Source: Ceratopteris richardii (lineage: Eukaryota; Streptophyta; Polypodiopsida; Polypodiales; Pteridaceae). Taken from it: a stretch of DNA of 64,000 bases. Below the pieces are notes generated by a model. The model was given only the letters and a program-made list of their open reading frames with translations. It was not told the origin of the DNA and made no database searches. The stretch is taken from positions 96,109,467 through 96,173,466 of the forward strand of contig CM035432.1 in assembly GCA_020310875.1 (NCBI GenBank), given 5' to 3'. Position numbers and translations under genes: made by a program. Positions 1 through 11,679 of this stretch are shown piece after piece (position 1 is the first letter of the stretch; each line of letters starts with the position of its first letter).

Positions 1-638
1 CTTTTTATACATGCATTCCACAAGTAATCACTGAACTCATTAGAGAAATACTCTCCCCCTCCATCTGACCTTAGTCTCTTCAACTTTTGACATGTAATTC
101 TCTCTGCATACACATGCTAATGTTTGAATGTATTGAATACCTCTGACTTATCTTTGATCACATAGATAGTGATCCATCTGGTAGCATCATCAACATAAAT
201 CACATAATACCTTGAATCATTGATGCTGAAATCCTTTGATGGTTCCCACACATCTATGTGTACCAACTCAAGCTTCTCTGAGTACATAAAACCATGCTTG
301 GAATAAGACTGCTTATGAGCCTTACCTAATTGACATGCCTCACATCTGTATGTCATATGTTGACCTGCAACATTAGGCAATCCAAGCACTGAACCATTGT
401 TAACCATATCTTTTATATCTCTTTCATTAAAATATCCAAGCCTTTTGTGCCAAAGATCTAACTCTGAGATCTTATGTCCTCCATAGGTGAACAAGGCATG
501 ACCAATGTTACCTTGAATCTTCAATGTGAAGAGTCTTCCTTCTTTCTTCCCTAAAACAATTTGTTTATACCCATTGCTAGGGTCTTCCACAAAAACTCGT
601 TCATTAGTGAACCTAACTTCAATAACCTTTTTCAACAA
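1..638 (-). pseudogene. Ty1/copia GAG-pre-integrase and integrase (left-edge element)
   Basis: This is the polyprotein segment of a copia retrotransposon that runs off the left edge. Read on the minus strand it begins with a GAG-pre-integrase domain (LDLWHKRLGY, then CEACQLGKAHK, zinc-binding) and passes into the integrase core (LVHIDVWEPS, first catalytic Asp). An in-frame stop follows FKH at about 117. Downstream of it the frame continues to SDGGGEYFSNEF, the second catalytic Asp region, near position 50. The frame overlaps the upstream protease frame at 619-638, consistent with a one-base insertion, so the polyprotein is frameshifted. The family assignment is secure; the copy looks dead. 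Integrase would insert the cDNA into chromosomal DNA. Confidence 0.9.
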
Positions 639-1067
639 TTTGTCCTACACTTATCAGATTCTTTCGAATTGTAGGAACATACAAAACCTTACTCAAGAGA
701 GTACTTCCATCCTTGTCCTTCACTGATCCAATTGACTTCACATTGTGCTTTGTATTGTCACCTGTTTGAACTACATGATTAGTCACCTTATTCTCCAAAT
801 CAGTCATCAAAGCTATGTTGCCACTCAGGTTATTGCTACACCCTGAGTCAATGTAGAAGACTCTTTGATCTTCACTTTGCCTTTCACAAGTTGCATTCAT
901 TATCAATGTTGAATCCTCCTTCTGATCTGAAGTATAATTGTAGTAGGTATTCTTGTATTGTTGACTTTGGAATCCTCTACCTGCATTTCTTCCAAAGTAG
1001 CCTCTACTACCTCTACCTCTCAAATTACCTCTTTGATTTCTACCACCTCTTCCTCTTGAATTAAAGT
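619..1067 (-). pseudogene. Ty1/copia RG-rich linker and aspartic protease
   Basis: This is the minus-strand continuation of the left-edge copia element. It holds an Arg/Gly-rich stretch (RGRGSRGYFGRNAGRG) typical of the nucleocapsid end of copia Gag. Next comes the retropepsin active site in the form VFYIDSGCSNNLSG (near 850) and then VLYVPTIRKNLISVGQ, the standard end of the copia protease region. The segment is cut at 1067 by the CACTA insertion. Its gag half resumes at 16287 on the other side of that transposon. The protease would process Gag-Pol in virus-like particles. The frame shifts at 619-638 into the integrase frame. Confidence 0.88.
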
Positions 1068-1080
1068 CACTACAAGGAAT
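1068..1080 (+). repeat. CACTA left terminal inverted repeat
   Basis: Starts CACTACAAGGAAT. It is matched in inverted orientation by the right end at 16274-16286 (outermost CACTACAAG, then A/G-rich divergence). These are the cleavage ends recognised by CACTA transposases. Confidence 0.93.
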
Positions 1081-1096
1081 ACGGGCATATAGCGAC

Positions 1097-1425
1097 GGTT
1101 AAGGTGACAGAATTTCGTCGCTATAAAATTGCAACATGCATCACAATTAGCCTCGCGCGCGGACCATCGATTAAACGACGAAGTGAATGACCTTTTTTGC
1201 GACTAGTAGCGACGGGGTGTGACGCTCCCATACAATGTCGCTAACAGGATGCATTTAAAAGCGTCGCATAAGCGACACTGTTTTACATCGCATAAGTGAT
1301 GCTCTTTTACATCGCATAAGCGATGCTCTTTTACGTCGCATAAGCGACGGCACTTTGCGGTCCCATAAGCGACGCTAAAAAGTGTCGCTTATGTGACAAC
1401 GAATAGCATCGTTTACACGATGATC
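1097..1425. promoter_or_regulatory. Left subterminal repeats of the CACTA element
   Basis: Many copies of a short palindromic motif occur here, such as GCGTCGCATAAGCGACGC and variants (ACATCGCATAAGCGATGC, AAGTGTCGCTTATG), in both orientations. The right end (16030-16268) carries the same motif. In CACTA elements such subterminal arrays bind the small TnpA protein. The CpG density here is far above the surroundings, and methylation of such sites is known to control Spm; that role is inferred here. Confidence 0.85.
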
Positions 1426-1448
1426 TGTTGACAAACAAATATTAAAAT

Positions 1449-1502
1449 GTTGGAGGCTCTTCGATCGGCATTTTCACGCATCCGATCGAAGAGCTCTCCA
1501 AC
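1449..1502. repeat. Near-perfect 20-bp inverted repeat (hairpin)
   Basis: The left arm at 1449-1468 and the right arm at 1482-1502 pair over about 20 bp with a single unpaired base. Both arms contain CTCTTCGATCGG or its complement, and the loop is 13 nt. It sits just inside the left subterminal repeats. It could be a protein-binding palindrome, a fold-back insertion or the base of a small-RNA hairpin; the sequence does not decide. Confidence 0.75.
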
Positions 1503-1554
1503 GTTCGCAATTGCGCTGCGCTTACGAGATGAAGCAAGTATATGCAAAATTGTT

Positions 1555-2600
<1,046 letters not shown>

Positions 2601-2707
2601 ATGCTTAATATAAACAATAATAACAATCAATAGAACAAAACTCTTCATTACTTAATACCATACACACAATTCAAAACATAACTGAAATGAAACATATATA
2701 GATAAAA

Positions 2708-2741
<34 letters not shown>

Positions 2742-2789
2742 CAATGTAAATACATATAATCCAATGTCATAATCAACTAAAATCCTAAT

Positions 2790-3497
2790 CATCATCATCA
2801 TGACCATCATCATCATCGGCAATATCATGATCATCCTCATCTTCCTCATCCTCATCGTCATGATCACCCTGTGACGATCGAGATCCTCCCTCCTGTGTCT
2901 ATCTCTCCACCTCATCCATATTTGTCTCTCCATAATACTCCTATATTACATATAACAAACATACATAAATAAAACAATTAAACCATTCATAAAAATAAAA
3001 TAATTATATAAAATTTAAACATACTCACAAAGGCATCAGGATGATCTTGCATATACTCGCTCAAACGCCGATATCCAAAATGTGTAGTATACTCGATCTC
3101 ATCTTTCGTAGGATATCGGCCATAATCCTTCCGCTGCAATGAAACAAATAAAAAACATTAGTTACTTGCATTTTAACTAAAATACAAAATATACTCACAA
3201 TAACACATATACTTACAAATGTAGCTACAAAACCATTATGGCCCATTTGGCCTAGGTGCGATGTGTGGCCCGACTCCACTCTCTTCTTTGCAGTAGCCTG
3301 TTTATTCAAGAAAAAAAATACCTAAATTAAATGTAAAAAATTACTAAAATATATAAAACTTATAAATATAAAATATTAATTTGTGTACCTTCTGCTGAGG
3401 AAATGACTCCTGAAGACATAGCTGTCTACAAAAAAACTGCCACGACTCAGGTGGTATGTTAGCTCGCCTCTTATTTTTTTTTACCATACAATAGCTC
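2790..3497 (-). CDS. TnpA-like CACTA protein, 3' exons (Transposase_24-like)
   Basis: Four putative minus-strand exons with GT-AG borders can be read: about 3497-3389 (ends QESFPQQK), 3297-3217 (ATAKKRVESGHTSHLGQMGH), 3133-3029 (RKDYGRYPTKDEIEYTTHFG), and a last exon of Asp/Glu-rich sequence around 2944-2790. The order 'PPESW...F, then K.R..S.H..G..G, then GR.PT.DE' matches the C-terminal half of plant Transposase_24 / TnpA-type proteins, which bind subterminal repeats. An in-frame TAG lies early in the last exon. The matching N-terminal half is on the same strand at 10940-11638, more than 7 kb away. Exon limits are by eye. Confidence 0.6.
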
Positions 3498-3529
3498 CTG
3501 TTAATTTAATCTCCAACGGAAAAAAAAAT

Positions 3530-3880
3530 CAGAATACATACACATATATACACACACATACACATACATATCCACATACACATATCCACATACACATATA
3601 CATGCAAACATATACGCATATATATATGTATACATATACACATATACATACATATAACATAAACACACATATAGATATCCACATCTATATGTGCACACAC
3701 ATGCATACATATACACTCATTCATACAAAATACATGCATTTATCCCACAATAATGTGTAGTGTATATGTGAATATATGTGTATGTATAAATGTGTATATG
3801 TGAATATGTGTGTATGTGTAAATATATATATGTGAAGTTTTTGTGTATGTAGATAATCAGATTATTAATATCAAATACCA
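3530..3880. repeat. TACACA/TATATG microsatellite spacer
   Basis: Alternating purine-pyrimidine repeats separate the antisense TnpA-like exons from the first SET-gene exon on the + strand. No gene is seen. The divergent arrangement of the two units means this stretch lies in the promoter-side region of the + gene. Confidence 0.7.
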
Positions 3881-3887
3881 TTATTTA

Positions 3888-5128
3888 TAGATTCTGATCA
3901 ATCAGATGGAACTCCACCACCATCTCCTCATCGTGCAACGACTTTATACTGTAAGTATATCAAACATTTACTTTTAAATATATTTGATGGATACATAACT
4001 TATTTTTTTTTTGTTTCTTATTATGTGCAGATTATGATCAATCAGAGGGTACTCCACCACCTCCTACCCATGCAACGACTTCACATGTGTCCTCCGATAG
4101 GAATTATGTTGAATTTTACTATGAAGAGCATATTATATGTTGGTGTAACTCTTGTTATGGCACGTATCGAAGTCCACAATTGGAATGTATTGAACATGAG
4201 TCAGAGTATGGTACTTTTGAGCGTGCACCATCACCTAGTCAACGTGACAATGCTTGGGTATGTATTTTTTATATATATTAATGTCATTATTTTATTTAAA
4301 AACCATATATAAAATCAAATTATTGTTGATATACAAGAATACTTGCTCGATGATGATGATGATGATAATTTTTCTCATAATGTTAATATACCTCGTACAC
4401 ATCATGGACTTGCTATTCATCAATTACAAGCAGAGGTTTCTAGAAATCCTCTACCTCCTCGTTTAGAGAATGAAACGGCTGAAGATTATCCATTGCCAGC
4501 TCATGATCGTTCTTTAGTACAAACATATGATAAAAGAAGATATGGAGGATGGAATAGAGGACCACTTCCTTTAGATGGAGAGGTTTTCAACTTTTGGGGT
4601 AATCGCTATATGATTGCTCCATCCACTATTACTAATGCTGGTCGTGGTCTCTTTATTGTAGAGGATTTGTATGTGCCTCCGAACTCTAAAGTCACTCTTA
4701 TGTCATTTTGTGGTCCTATATATGGATGGGGAGATTGGCATCGACTTTCACGTTATGTTCGAAGCATGAGTACTTATGGGATATGCTTGAATGCAGCATC
4801 CCTTACTAGTAGAAGGATTTTACATGCAGAAAATGAAAGATTATATATTGATGGAAGACCTTACACACATGGAAATATAACAGGTTTAATAAATAGTAGT
4901 CGAGGGTTACATAATAGTCCTAAGCTGTTTAGGAGTGGATTTGAACCACTGACCTAAAAAGGACTAATTGCACATTTGAGGAGCGTCAAAATAGTCATGA
5001 ATCACCATACATGAGTAGAGATGTATCAAGATACATAGTTGTCAATGCTATTACTACATCACATGCTGGTGATGAACTATTAGTGTATTATGGATGGCGT
5101 AGACATCCAAGAGCACCTTTTAGCTAGA
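3888..5128 (+). pseudogene. SET-domain (histone-lysine-methyltransferase-like) gene carried by the CACTA
   Basis: The upstream exons form a duplicated pair: 3888-3950 and 4030-4257 both start with DQS(D/E)GTPPP-type sequence. The second contains CWCNSCYG. The main exon is about 4335-5128. It encodes an acidic LLDDDDDDNF stretch, then a SET domain: GRGLFIVEDLYVP (the GxG AdoMet-binding start, near 4640), LMSFCGPIYGWGDW, the N-S-x-x-x-x-H-N-S-P-N motif near 4900, and AGDELLVYYGW (the catalytic-end motif) near 5080. SET enzymes methylate lysine, often on histones. A 44-bp insertion at 4923-4966 breaks the Asn-His-Ser motif with a frameshift and stop, so this copy is dead as written. It may be a separate gene or the N-terminal part of a SET-transposase fusion, since transposase exons follow on the same strand. 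Confidence 0.8.
4923..4966 (-). repeat. 44-bp tRNA-like insertion inside the SET domain
   Basis: Removing this segment restores the N-S-P-N-C-T-F reading of the SET motif, so it is a secondary insertion. It is bordered by CTA on both sides (4920-4922 and 4964-4966). Read on the minus strand it contains GGTTCAAATCC (4937-4947), an excellent tRNA B-box, inside a T-arm-like stem GTGG/CCAC. Outer arms AGTCCT/AGGACT can pair. It may be a tRNA-fragment-derived filler or a tiny fold-back insertion. Confidence 0.6.
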
Positions 5129-5780
5129 GAGAATAAAAATTTCTTTATCCATATTTAATAAGTTATATACTTAATTTTTTATTTAAAGTTTACTTTTTAT
5201 TCATTTATGGAATACTAATGAATTTTATTTATATGTGTAGATTCCAACATATGATGTTGATGATATTCCTCCAGAGCATTCACAATTACCAGTAAGACCT
5301 CATTTATCAGAAGCTTCCATGAGGAGGCTACGCAAAACTAATCCTGTGCAATATGCAAAGTTGAAAGATCTATATTCAAAAGAAGATAAAGTACAAGATT
5401 TGTGTGACAATGATGAAGATGATGGCATGGCAAATTTTATTGAGGATTGGTATCAAAATGACAGTGAGAGCATTGATATTTCTAAAAATGAGAAATATCT
5501 TTGAGAGGAATGTCTAAAGCATGTATATGAAGGAAGTCGTTTGACACGACTAAGTGTGAGCTTACTTATTCTCAACCTTCAAAATCGTTTTGCATGGAGT
5601 AATATATCTGTTTCGACACTATTAAGGTATAATTTTCAATTTTCTATCGATTTATATATATATGCATAAATATATATGTATATAAATACATGCAGGTTTT
5701 TATTCTTACTTCAGATAAGGTAAGAACAAGAACTTAAACTCAATGGACACTTTTATCCGCGCATCTTTTAAAACTATTAA

Positions 5781-6583
5781 TGCATCTTTCAAAATATTCG
5801 CGTAAAATTTGATTGTTTGGATGGCAGGATACGATTGTTTGTTTTGGAGGATATGAAGTATGTACCTACATTGAATGATTTGTCGATTCTATCATATGTT
5901 CAGTTTGAAAGTGTGAGAAATGGATTTATAATTGCTATTCAAAGATTTTGGCACTGTTTATAGGCCATACAATGGTACGTGACCTGGATGAATCGCATGC
6001 ATAGAGGTTACTCAAGATAGAGCAATCTGATTATAATGGACTAGTGTCAGCAGGATTCCTAGGGTATGCAGTAAACCTCTTGCATGTCAATGATGAGCAT
6101 CTGAACTTTAGGATATAGAGTGGAAATCATGGTGGCTTGAGAGGATCACTTTTATACAGCTTGTTCCAAAAACTTCAGTGTCATAAACCTGGAGTTCTTT
6201 GAACAAGCTGTATAAAAGTGATCCTCTCAAGCCACCATGATTTTCACTTTTTATCCTTAATTTCATATGCTCATCATTGACATGCAAGAGGTTCACTGCA
6301 TACGCCAGGAATCTTGCTGGTACTAGTCCCTTATAATCAGGTTGCTCTATCTTGAGTAACCTCTGTGCATGCGATTCATCCAGGTCACCATTGCATGGCC
6401 TATAAAGAGTGCCAAATTCTTTGAATAGCAATTATAAACCAACTTCTGACACTTTCAAACTGAACATATGATAGAATCGACAAATCATTCAATGAAGGTA
6501 CATACTTCATATCCTCCAAAACAAACAATCGTATCCTGCCATCCAAAATAATCAAATTTTACACGAATATTTTGAAAGATGCA
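5781..6583. repeat. Long inverted repeat (~400-bp arms) in a transposase intron, made of a gene fragment
   Basis: The left arm (about 5781-6178) is the reverse complement of the right arm (about 6189-6583), with scattered substitutions and small indels and a loop of roughly 10 nt near 6179-6188. It lies wholly inside the 5627-6676 intron of the transposase. The right arm is the better preserved copy and is open on the minus strand. The left arm has acquired stops. If transcribed with the intron, it would fold into a long near-perfect hairpin. Confidence 0.9.
6189..6545 (-). pseudogene. Captured SMC-hinge-like fragment (GMI1/DMS3 family candidate)
   Basis: Read on the minus strand, the right arm of the inverted repeat gives LDGRIRLFVLEDMKYVP, then after a frame change GTLYRPCNGDLDE, PARFLAYAVNLLHV, GLRGSLLYSLF and KELQVYDT. 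The spacing and residues 'P..FL.[FY]AVN', 'GLR..L.Y.LF' and 'LQVY.T' agree with the SMC flexible-hinge domain of the plant GMI1 and DMS3 proteins as I know them. DMS3 acts in RNA-directed DNA methylation; GMI1 acts in recombination repair. The similarity stops at the loop of the repeat. The reading remains open for 107 codons (6431-6108) by running into the left arm. Frames change once within the arm, so it is a gene fragment, not a gene. Family assignment is from memory and needs a profile search. Confidence 0.6.
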
Positions 6584-9503
6584 CATAAGCATACACATAT
6601 ATAAAATTATATGCATATATATATGTATATTTATTTATTTACTTTTTTTAATATATCTTTTTTTGATAAATTATAGGTTATTATCTGAAAAGTTTTAACC
6701 AAGTCAGAATATTCTTCCTACCTCACATGATGAAATGAAGAAGATAATCAACAATCTTGGTATAGATTATCAATGTATACATGCATGTCCGAACGATTGT
6801 ATTTTATATAGAGGTGAATATGCAGACTCTTTGACATGTCCCAAATGTCAATCTCCTCGATATAAGGGCGAAGAAGGTAAAATCCCAAAAAAGGTATTGA
6901 GACATTTTCCATTGGCTCCACAGATTAGACATATGTTTCAAAGCCCTGAATTATCAAAGTTTTTGACTTGGGGACATGATCACAAAAGTAGTGATGGAAT
7001 AATTAGAATTCCTCATGATAGTGTTGCTTTTCAGCATATTGATTCTACATGGCCTGAATTTGCACAAAATCCACAGAATCTAAAGTTAGGAGTTGCATTA
7101 GATGGGGTTAATCCATTCTCCATGAAATCCAGTAAATGGTCAACATGGCCAGCGGTAGTAATAAACTATAATCTTCCGCCATATCTTAGCATTAAAAAGG
7201 AACATTTAATGCTTTCACTTTTAATCCCAGGCAAAAGACAAGTTAAAGATATGAATATATATCTTGCTCCTCTCATTGACGATCTTCAAGAGTTATGGAG
7301 AGGTATTAATGTCATTGATGTATCGAAAAGCATCAATGAAAGACATATTACGGTTCATGGTATTGTATCTTGGACTATTCACGATTTTCCAAGATATGGT
7401 GTTTGTTCAAGTATTGATGTAATTTTTTTACTCAATATGCATGTAAATAAATATGATTTAATCTAATTATATTTTCATCATTTTCCATGATGGAGGAATA
7501 TCTACTAAGGGTTATAAAGCTTGTCCATATTGTGGTGATTGGTTGAGATCAATCTATAGTGAGAATCTCAACAAAAATATTTATCTTCGACATCGACGAT
7601 TCTTGCCTGATGATCATCCATTAAGATCTAAAAGAGAAGCGATACATTTTAATGGAAAGCTTGAAACAGGTCAGTGTCCAAAACCTATGACGCCTAAAAA
7701 ATGGACAGATGGACCTCTGATAGATCCAGAAGCAGAAATCTTCAGTGATGATTCAACTAATGAGTATGTGAACAGAGGTAAAGGAAAATTGGCACTCGCA
7801 GAGAACATATCAATATGGTATTCTTTGGAGTATTGGAAAGAGTTAAAAGTATGTCATCTTCTTGATCCTATGCATATATTAAAAAATATTGGTTATTCAC
7901 TATGGGAGCATCTTCTTGGACTAAAAGATACCACAGCATCAAGGAATGATTTGAAAGATAAAAAATCCAAACCAAAGTTATGGCCAGTTTTTTATATACA
8001 TCGACAAGAAAGGACTTATGCACCTGCTCCTTGGGTACTTACAACAAAAGAGATATAGACTATCAACAATAGAATTCAATTGATTAAGACTCCTATAAGA
8101 TATGGAGCATCTTTTCAAAACATGTTTACTATGGATGACAAGAGCTTATCTGGGTTAAAGACCTATGACTGGCATAACATTTTGAAACATATTTTACCTT
8201 TGGTTATTGATGAATGTACAACGAAAGGAGTACGAGATGTGATCTATCGTCTTGGATTACTTATAAGGTAATTATGATATTTTTATATTTAATATGTATG
8301 AATATTGGATATCTTTTATTTTTTAATTAACCTCTTTATAATTGTTTTTATGATATGTATAGGTGGATTACATCCAAACAGATTGACAAAAACTCAATCC
8401 CACAAAAAAAACGTGAATGCAAAGAGCTACTATGTTTGATGGAGAAAGAACGTCCTACTTCATTTTTTGATATTCAGGTTCATTTATTAGTCCATCTTGT
8501 AGATAAAATAGAGATTGCAGGTGTTGTCAACACTCGATGGATGTTTTGGGTCGAGCGATTTATGGGAGTATTAAAACGTTATGTGCCACAAAGAGCGAAA
8601 CTAGAAGGATCCATGGAAAAGGGTTGGATGCTTGAAGAGTGCATGTATTACGTTAGTGAGTACCTTGAAAGAGTTCATGAAGAAGCTCCACGTGCATGGA
8701 CCAACGAGTCTTCTTCAAAAATAGCAGATGAGGTATTATCAGGTAAGGGGGTTCCATTCTTATTTACATTTCAAGAAGAAAATGATGTTTCTACTTTTGT
8801 AGCATATAATAGCGAATGCATGCAAGCATTCCTTAGCGAATACGAGGAACTTCAAAATCTCCGAAGTAAAAGGTGAAAAAACAAAAGATTTAGACGTAAT
8901 CTTGATAATAATGAGATTACAAATATATCTTCTTTCACGGATTGGCTATATAGTCATTTGCAACATGCCAATGCAAATAATGAAGAAATTTCAGATGAGC
9001 AAAGAGAGTTAATGATAGGTTGTGAACAAAAGGTAATTTTATTAAAATAATATTTTATTTTTTTCATAAATGTATGTTAGTTTCTATTTACTAATTGAAT
9101 TTATTTTGCAGGCTCGAATGTTCACTAATATGTGGGCTTTTGGACAGCATATTAGAGTCAAAGCCATTGCTTCTTTACGTAAAACAAAGGATTCTAGTAT
9201 TGTTGCTTCTTTCAAGCAACTATCACGTGCTAGCTCAAAAGACACGAACCTTATAGATAGAGAACTTGGTTACATAGGAACTATTGTTGGTATCTACAAA
9301 ATTTCATTTCGTACATTCAAACAGGTAGAAAAAGTTTTATATTTTTTTATAGAGTTAGTTATTTTTTAAAGCACCTAATAATGGGTTTTTGTTGTTATAT
9401 ATTTTGATAGGTCATATTGAAGGTTGACTGGTTTCGAGCGGAGTATAAAGAGAACATAGATTTAACAATAGAAGAAATAAATGAAATCAATAAGGATAAT
9501 TAA

Positions 9504-10860
9504 GATGAGACTATATTGATGTCTTACCAAAATGATGGCAATAATGAAAACATATGAGCAGATTAGATAGTAAATTCTACTCAAGTTATCGATCAATAAC
9601 TTGAAGCTTCTGAATGGATATCAGATAATAGATTTTTTTATTAACTTGAATAACGATGAATCCTACTAGAGAGATGAAATCATGTTCTTCTAAGTTAGAA
9701 CATGAAGCTCGGGGGTATGCCTAATTATTTTATATATAGCTTTATCTTCGAGGAGTAAATTTTTAGCATGTATGTATGCATATGTGTGTGTATTCATGTG
9801 TATTATATGTATACATATGTTATATGCATATATATGTATTTCATGTATATGTATGTGTTTGCATGTGTGTGATATATGTATACATGTGTTAAATATGCAT
9901 ATGTGTATATATGCATATGCATTTATGTAAAATATTCATGTATTCATGTAATATATGCAACTGTTTATAATTTTGTACATGTATATATGTATATGTGTCT
10001 ATGTGTAAATATGTACATGTAAATATGTATGCATGTATATATATGTTTATGTGTGCATGTAGGCATGTATATGTGATGTGTACATGTATATATGTATATA
10101 TGTCTATGTGTAAATGTGTACATGTAAATATGTTAGTATGTATATATATATATATATATATATATTTATGTGTGCGTTTAGGCATGTATGTGTGATGCAT
10201 AATATATGTACTCCATTTTATATTTATGTATCCTATCTACATGATGTGTATATATCTTTATATATATTATGATCCTCGTTGATTCGAGTAGCTATATATA
10301 GAGGCATAAGGTTGGGAGGAGAGACATCTCTCTAGTAGGACGTCGGAGGAATAAATGCAATGTGTACATGTACTTCAAACATATGGATAAAAGGTTGAAT
10401 TAGAGTTTCTAAATTAGGGGTTTTAAAACCCTAATATCGATATTAGTGTTTTCAATTTAGGATTTTTTGAAATAGGATTTATTTATTTATTTATTTATTT
10501 ATTTATGTGTATGCATGTGTTGTGTATGTATGTGTATCTATATGTGCATATGCATGTGTTGTGTGTGTATATATGCATGTGTATATGTATACATGCATGT
10601 AAATATGATTATATGAGTCTATGTGTGTGTACATATGATTATGCATGTGTATGTGTATGTGAGTATGTGTACGTGTATGTGAGCATGTGTATGTGTCTAT
10701 GTGTATTCATTATATGTGTGTAACTGCATGCATGTGTATGTGTGTGTAAAAATGTGCATGTACGTGTGTGTATGTATAAATGTGCATGTATATCTATATG
10801 TGTGTAAATGTGCATGTATGATATATATGTGTGTATGCGTGTATTTATACCTCTAGTCTC
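9504..10860. repeat. Intergenic microsatellite tracts (TATGTG, ATTT)
   Basis: After the transposase stop, about 250 bp of plain AT-rich sequence is followed by TATGTG/TATATG repeats (9765-10215). An ordinary AT-rich spacer with an (ATTT)n tract at 10480-10506 comes next, then more TGTGTATG repeats to about 10835. The translated strings (Met/Tyr/Val/Cys) are low complexity. I see no credible gene. Confidence 0.75.
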
Positions 10861-10939
10861 ACTCTTTTCTCTCTCTCTCTCTCCCTCATATACATACATA
10901 CATGCATAAACACACATACTCATATCCACATATATATAC

Positions 10940-11638
10940 ATAAAAGCAGTGCATATCGTGCATTATCGCGACGATGAGCCATAAGTGTCCGGATCTCTTT
11001 TAAACACCACTTAAGCGACCATCCTCTCCTAAACTCTATCTCAAGTGAACTAAGTACGTATTTTTTATCCCTCTCATCATGCTCACTACAAAAAAAAAAC
11101 ATAATGTAAATAAAACATAAGATATTTATTTCAATTATATGTAAAATTTTTACTTACTTCCACGGTAAGTGGATAAAGCGCAGGTAAGAGTCGCATAGTG
11201 CCCACATCCTTCTCTTGAACTCCAACCCATTCCCTATGTACACAATTTTCCCCTCTGGCTCTATATCGCACTCTAGTCCTAAGGTGCCTATGCATGTCCT
11301 CATAGGCAACTCTACTCTGCTATCACGTGCTAGAGGTGGTATAGGTCTCCTGAAAATAGATAGATAAAAATAAATAAAAATATTTGTTATAATATCATTA
11401 AAAAAGTTTATGAAAAAAAAACATACCTATGAGCAGATAGCTCTCTTCCTGCATGTGGAGCCGCAGAAGAGCCCTCGTCTGATCACTGGGTAAGCATCTG
11501 GATCATATAGTCCAGCTCCTCATCAGACATCTCTGAGTAATCACGTATTATGGCCCCTAGAGTATCAGACGGAACTCTTGCTCTCATAAGACTTTTTATG
11601 AGAGTGAGTTTGGCCTTTCTCTCTCTACTAGGATCCAT
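10940..11638 (-). CDS. TnpA-like CACTA protein, 5' exons
   Basis: Three minus-strand exons can be read with GT-AG borders: 11638-11427 (start MDPSRERKAKLTLIKSLMRA), 11349-11158 (VELPMRTCIGTLGLECD; KIVYIGNGLEFKRRMW) and 11085-10940 (YVLSSLEIEFRRGWSLKW; LMAHRRDNARYALLL). The last exon resembles the 'W..v..e.k..v...L...F......K.....I......R..R..L' block found in the N-terminal half of TnpA / Transposase_24 proteins. Exon 1 has an in-frame TGA at 11483-11485 (CAG TGA TCA), probably a decayed CGA. The next plausible acceptor in the same orientation is at 3497 (GAGCTATTG after AACAG). This implies a ~7.4 kb intron that contains the whole SET/transposase unit on the other strand. Confidence 0.55.
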
Positions 11639-11679
11639 AATACCTAACATGTAAAACAAAATGATTAGAAATCAATATA

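Larger units (their letters stand above)
5241..9503 (+). pseudogene. TNP2-type CACTA transposase (multi-exon)
   Basis: Putative exons are 5241-5626, 6677-~7415, ~7496-8266, 8363-9032, 9112-9324 and 9411-9503, with GT-AG introns. Recognisable blocks in order: LKHVYEGSRLTRLSVSLLIL (N-terminal CACTA block); CPNDCILYRGEYADSLTCPKC (zinc-type motif); LGVALDGVNPF (TNP2 core with catalytic-type Asp); TKGYKACPYCG; MHILKNIG; a DUF4218 block with VHLLVHLVDKIEI and NTRWMFWVERFMGVLKRYV; and a DUF4216-like end with SSKDTNLID. The enzyme would cut the CACTA ends. In-frame stops at about 5502 (TGA), 6690 (TAA), 8056 (TAG) and 8874 (TGA) make this copy defective unless some are read around by splicing. The 5626/6677 splice joins L-L-R-L-L-S in frame. 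Confidence 0.88.

Noticed and set aside
4930-4960. A functional tRNA gene
   Set aside because: Only the T-arm part is present; no D-arm, anticodon arm or full acceptor stem.
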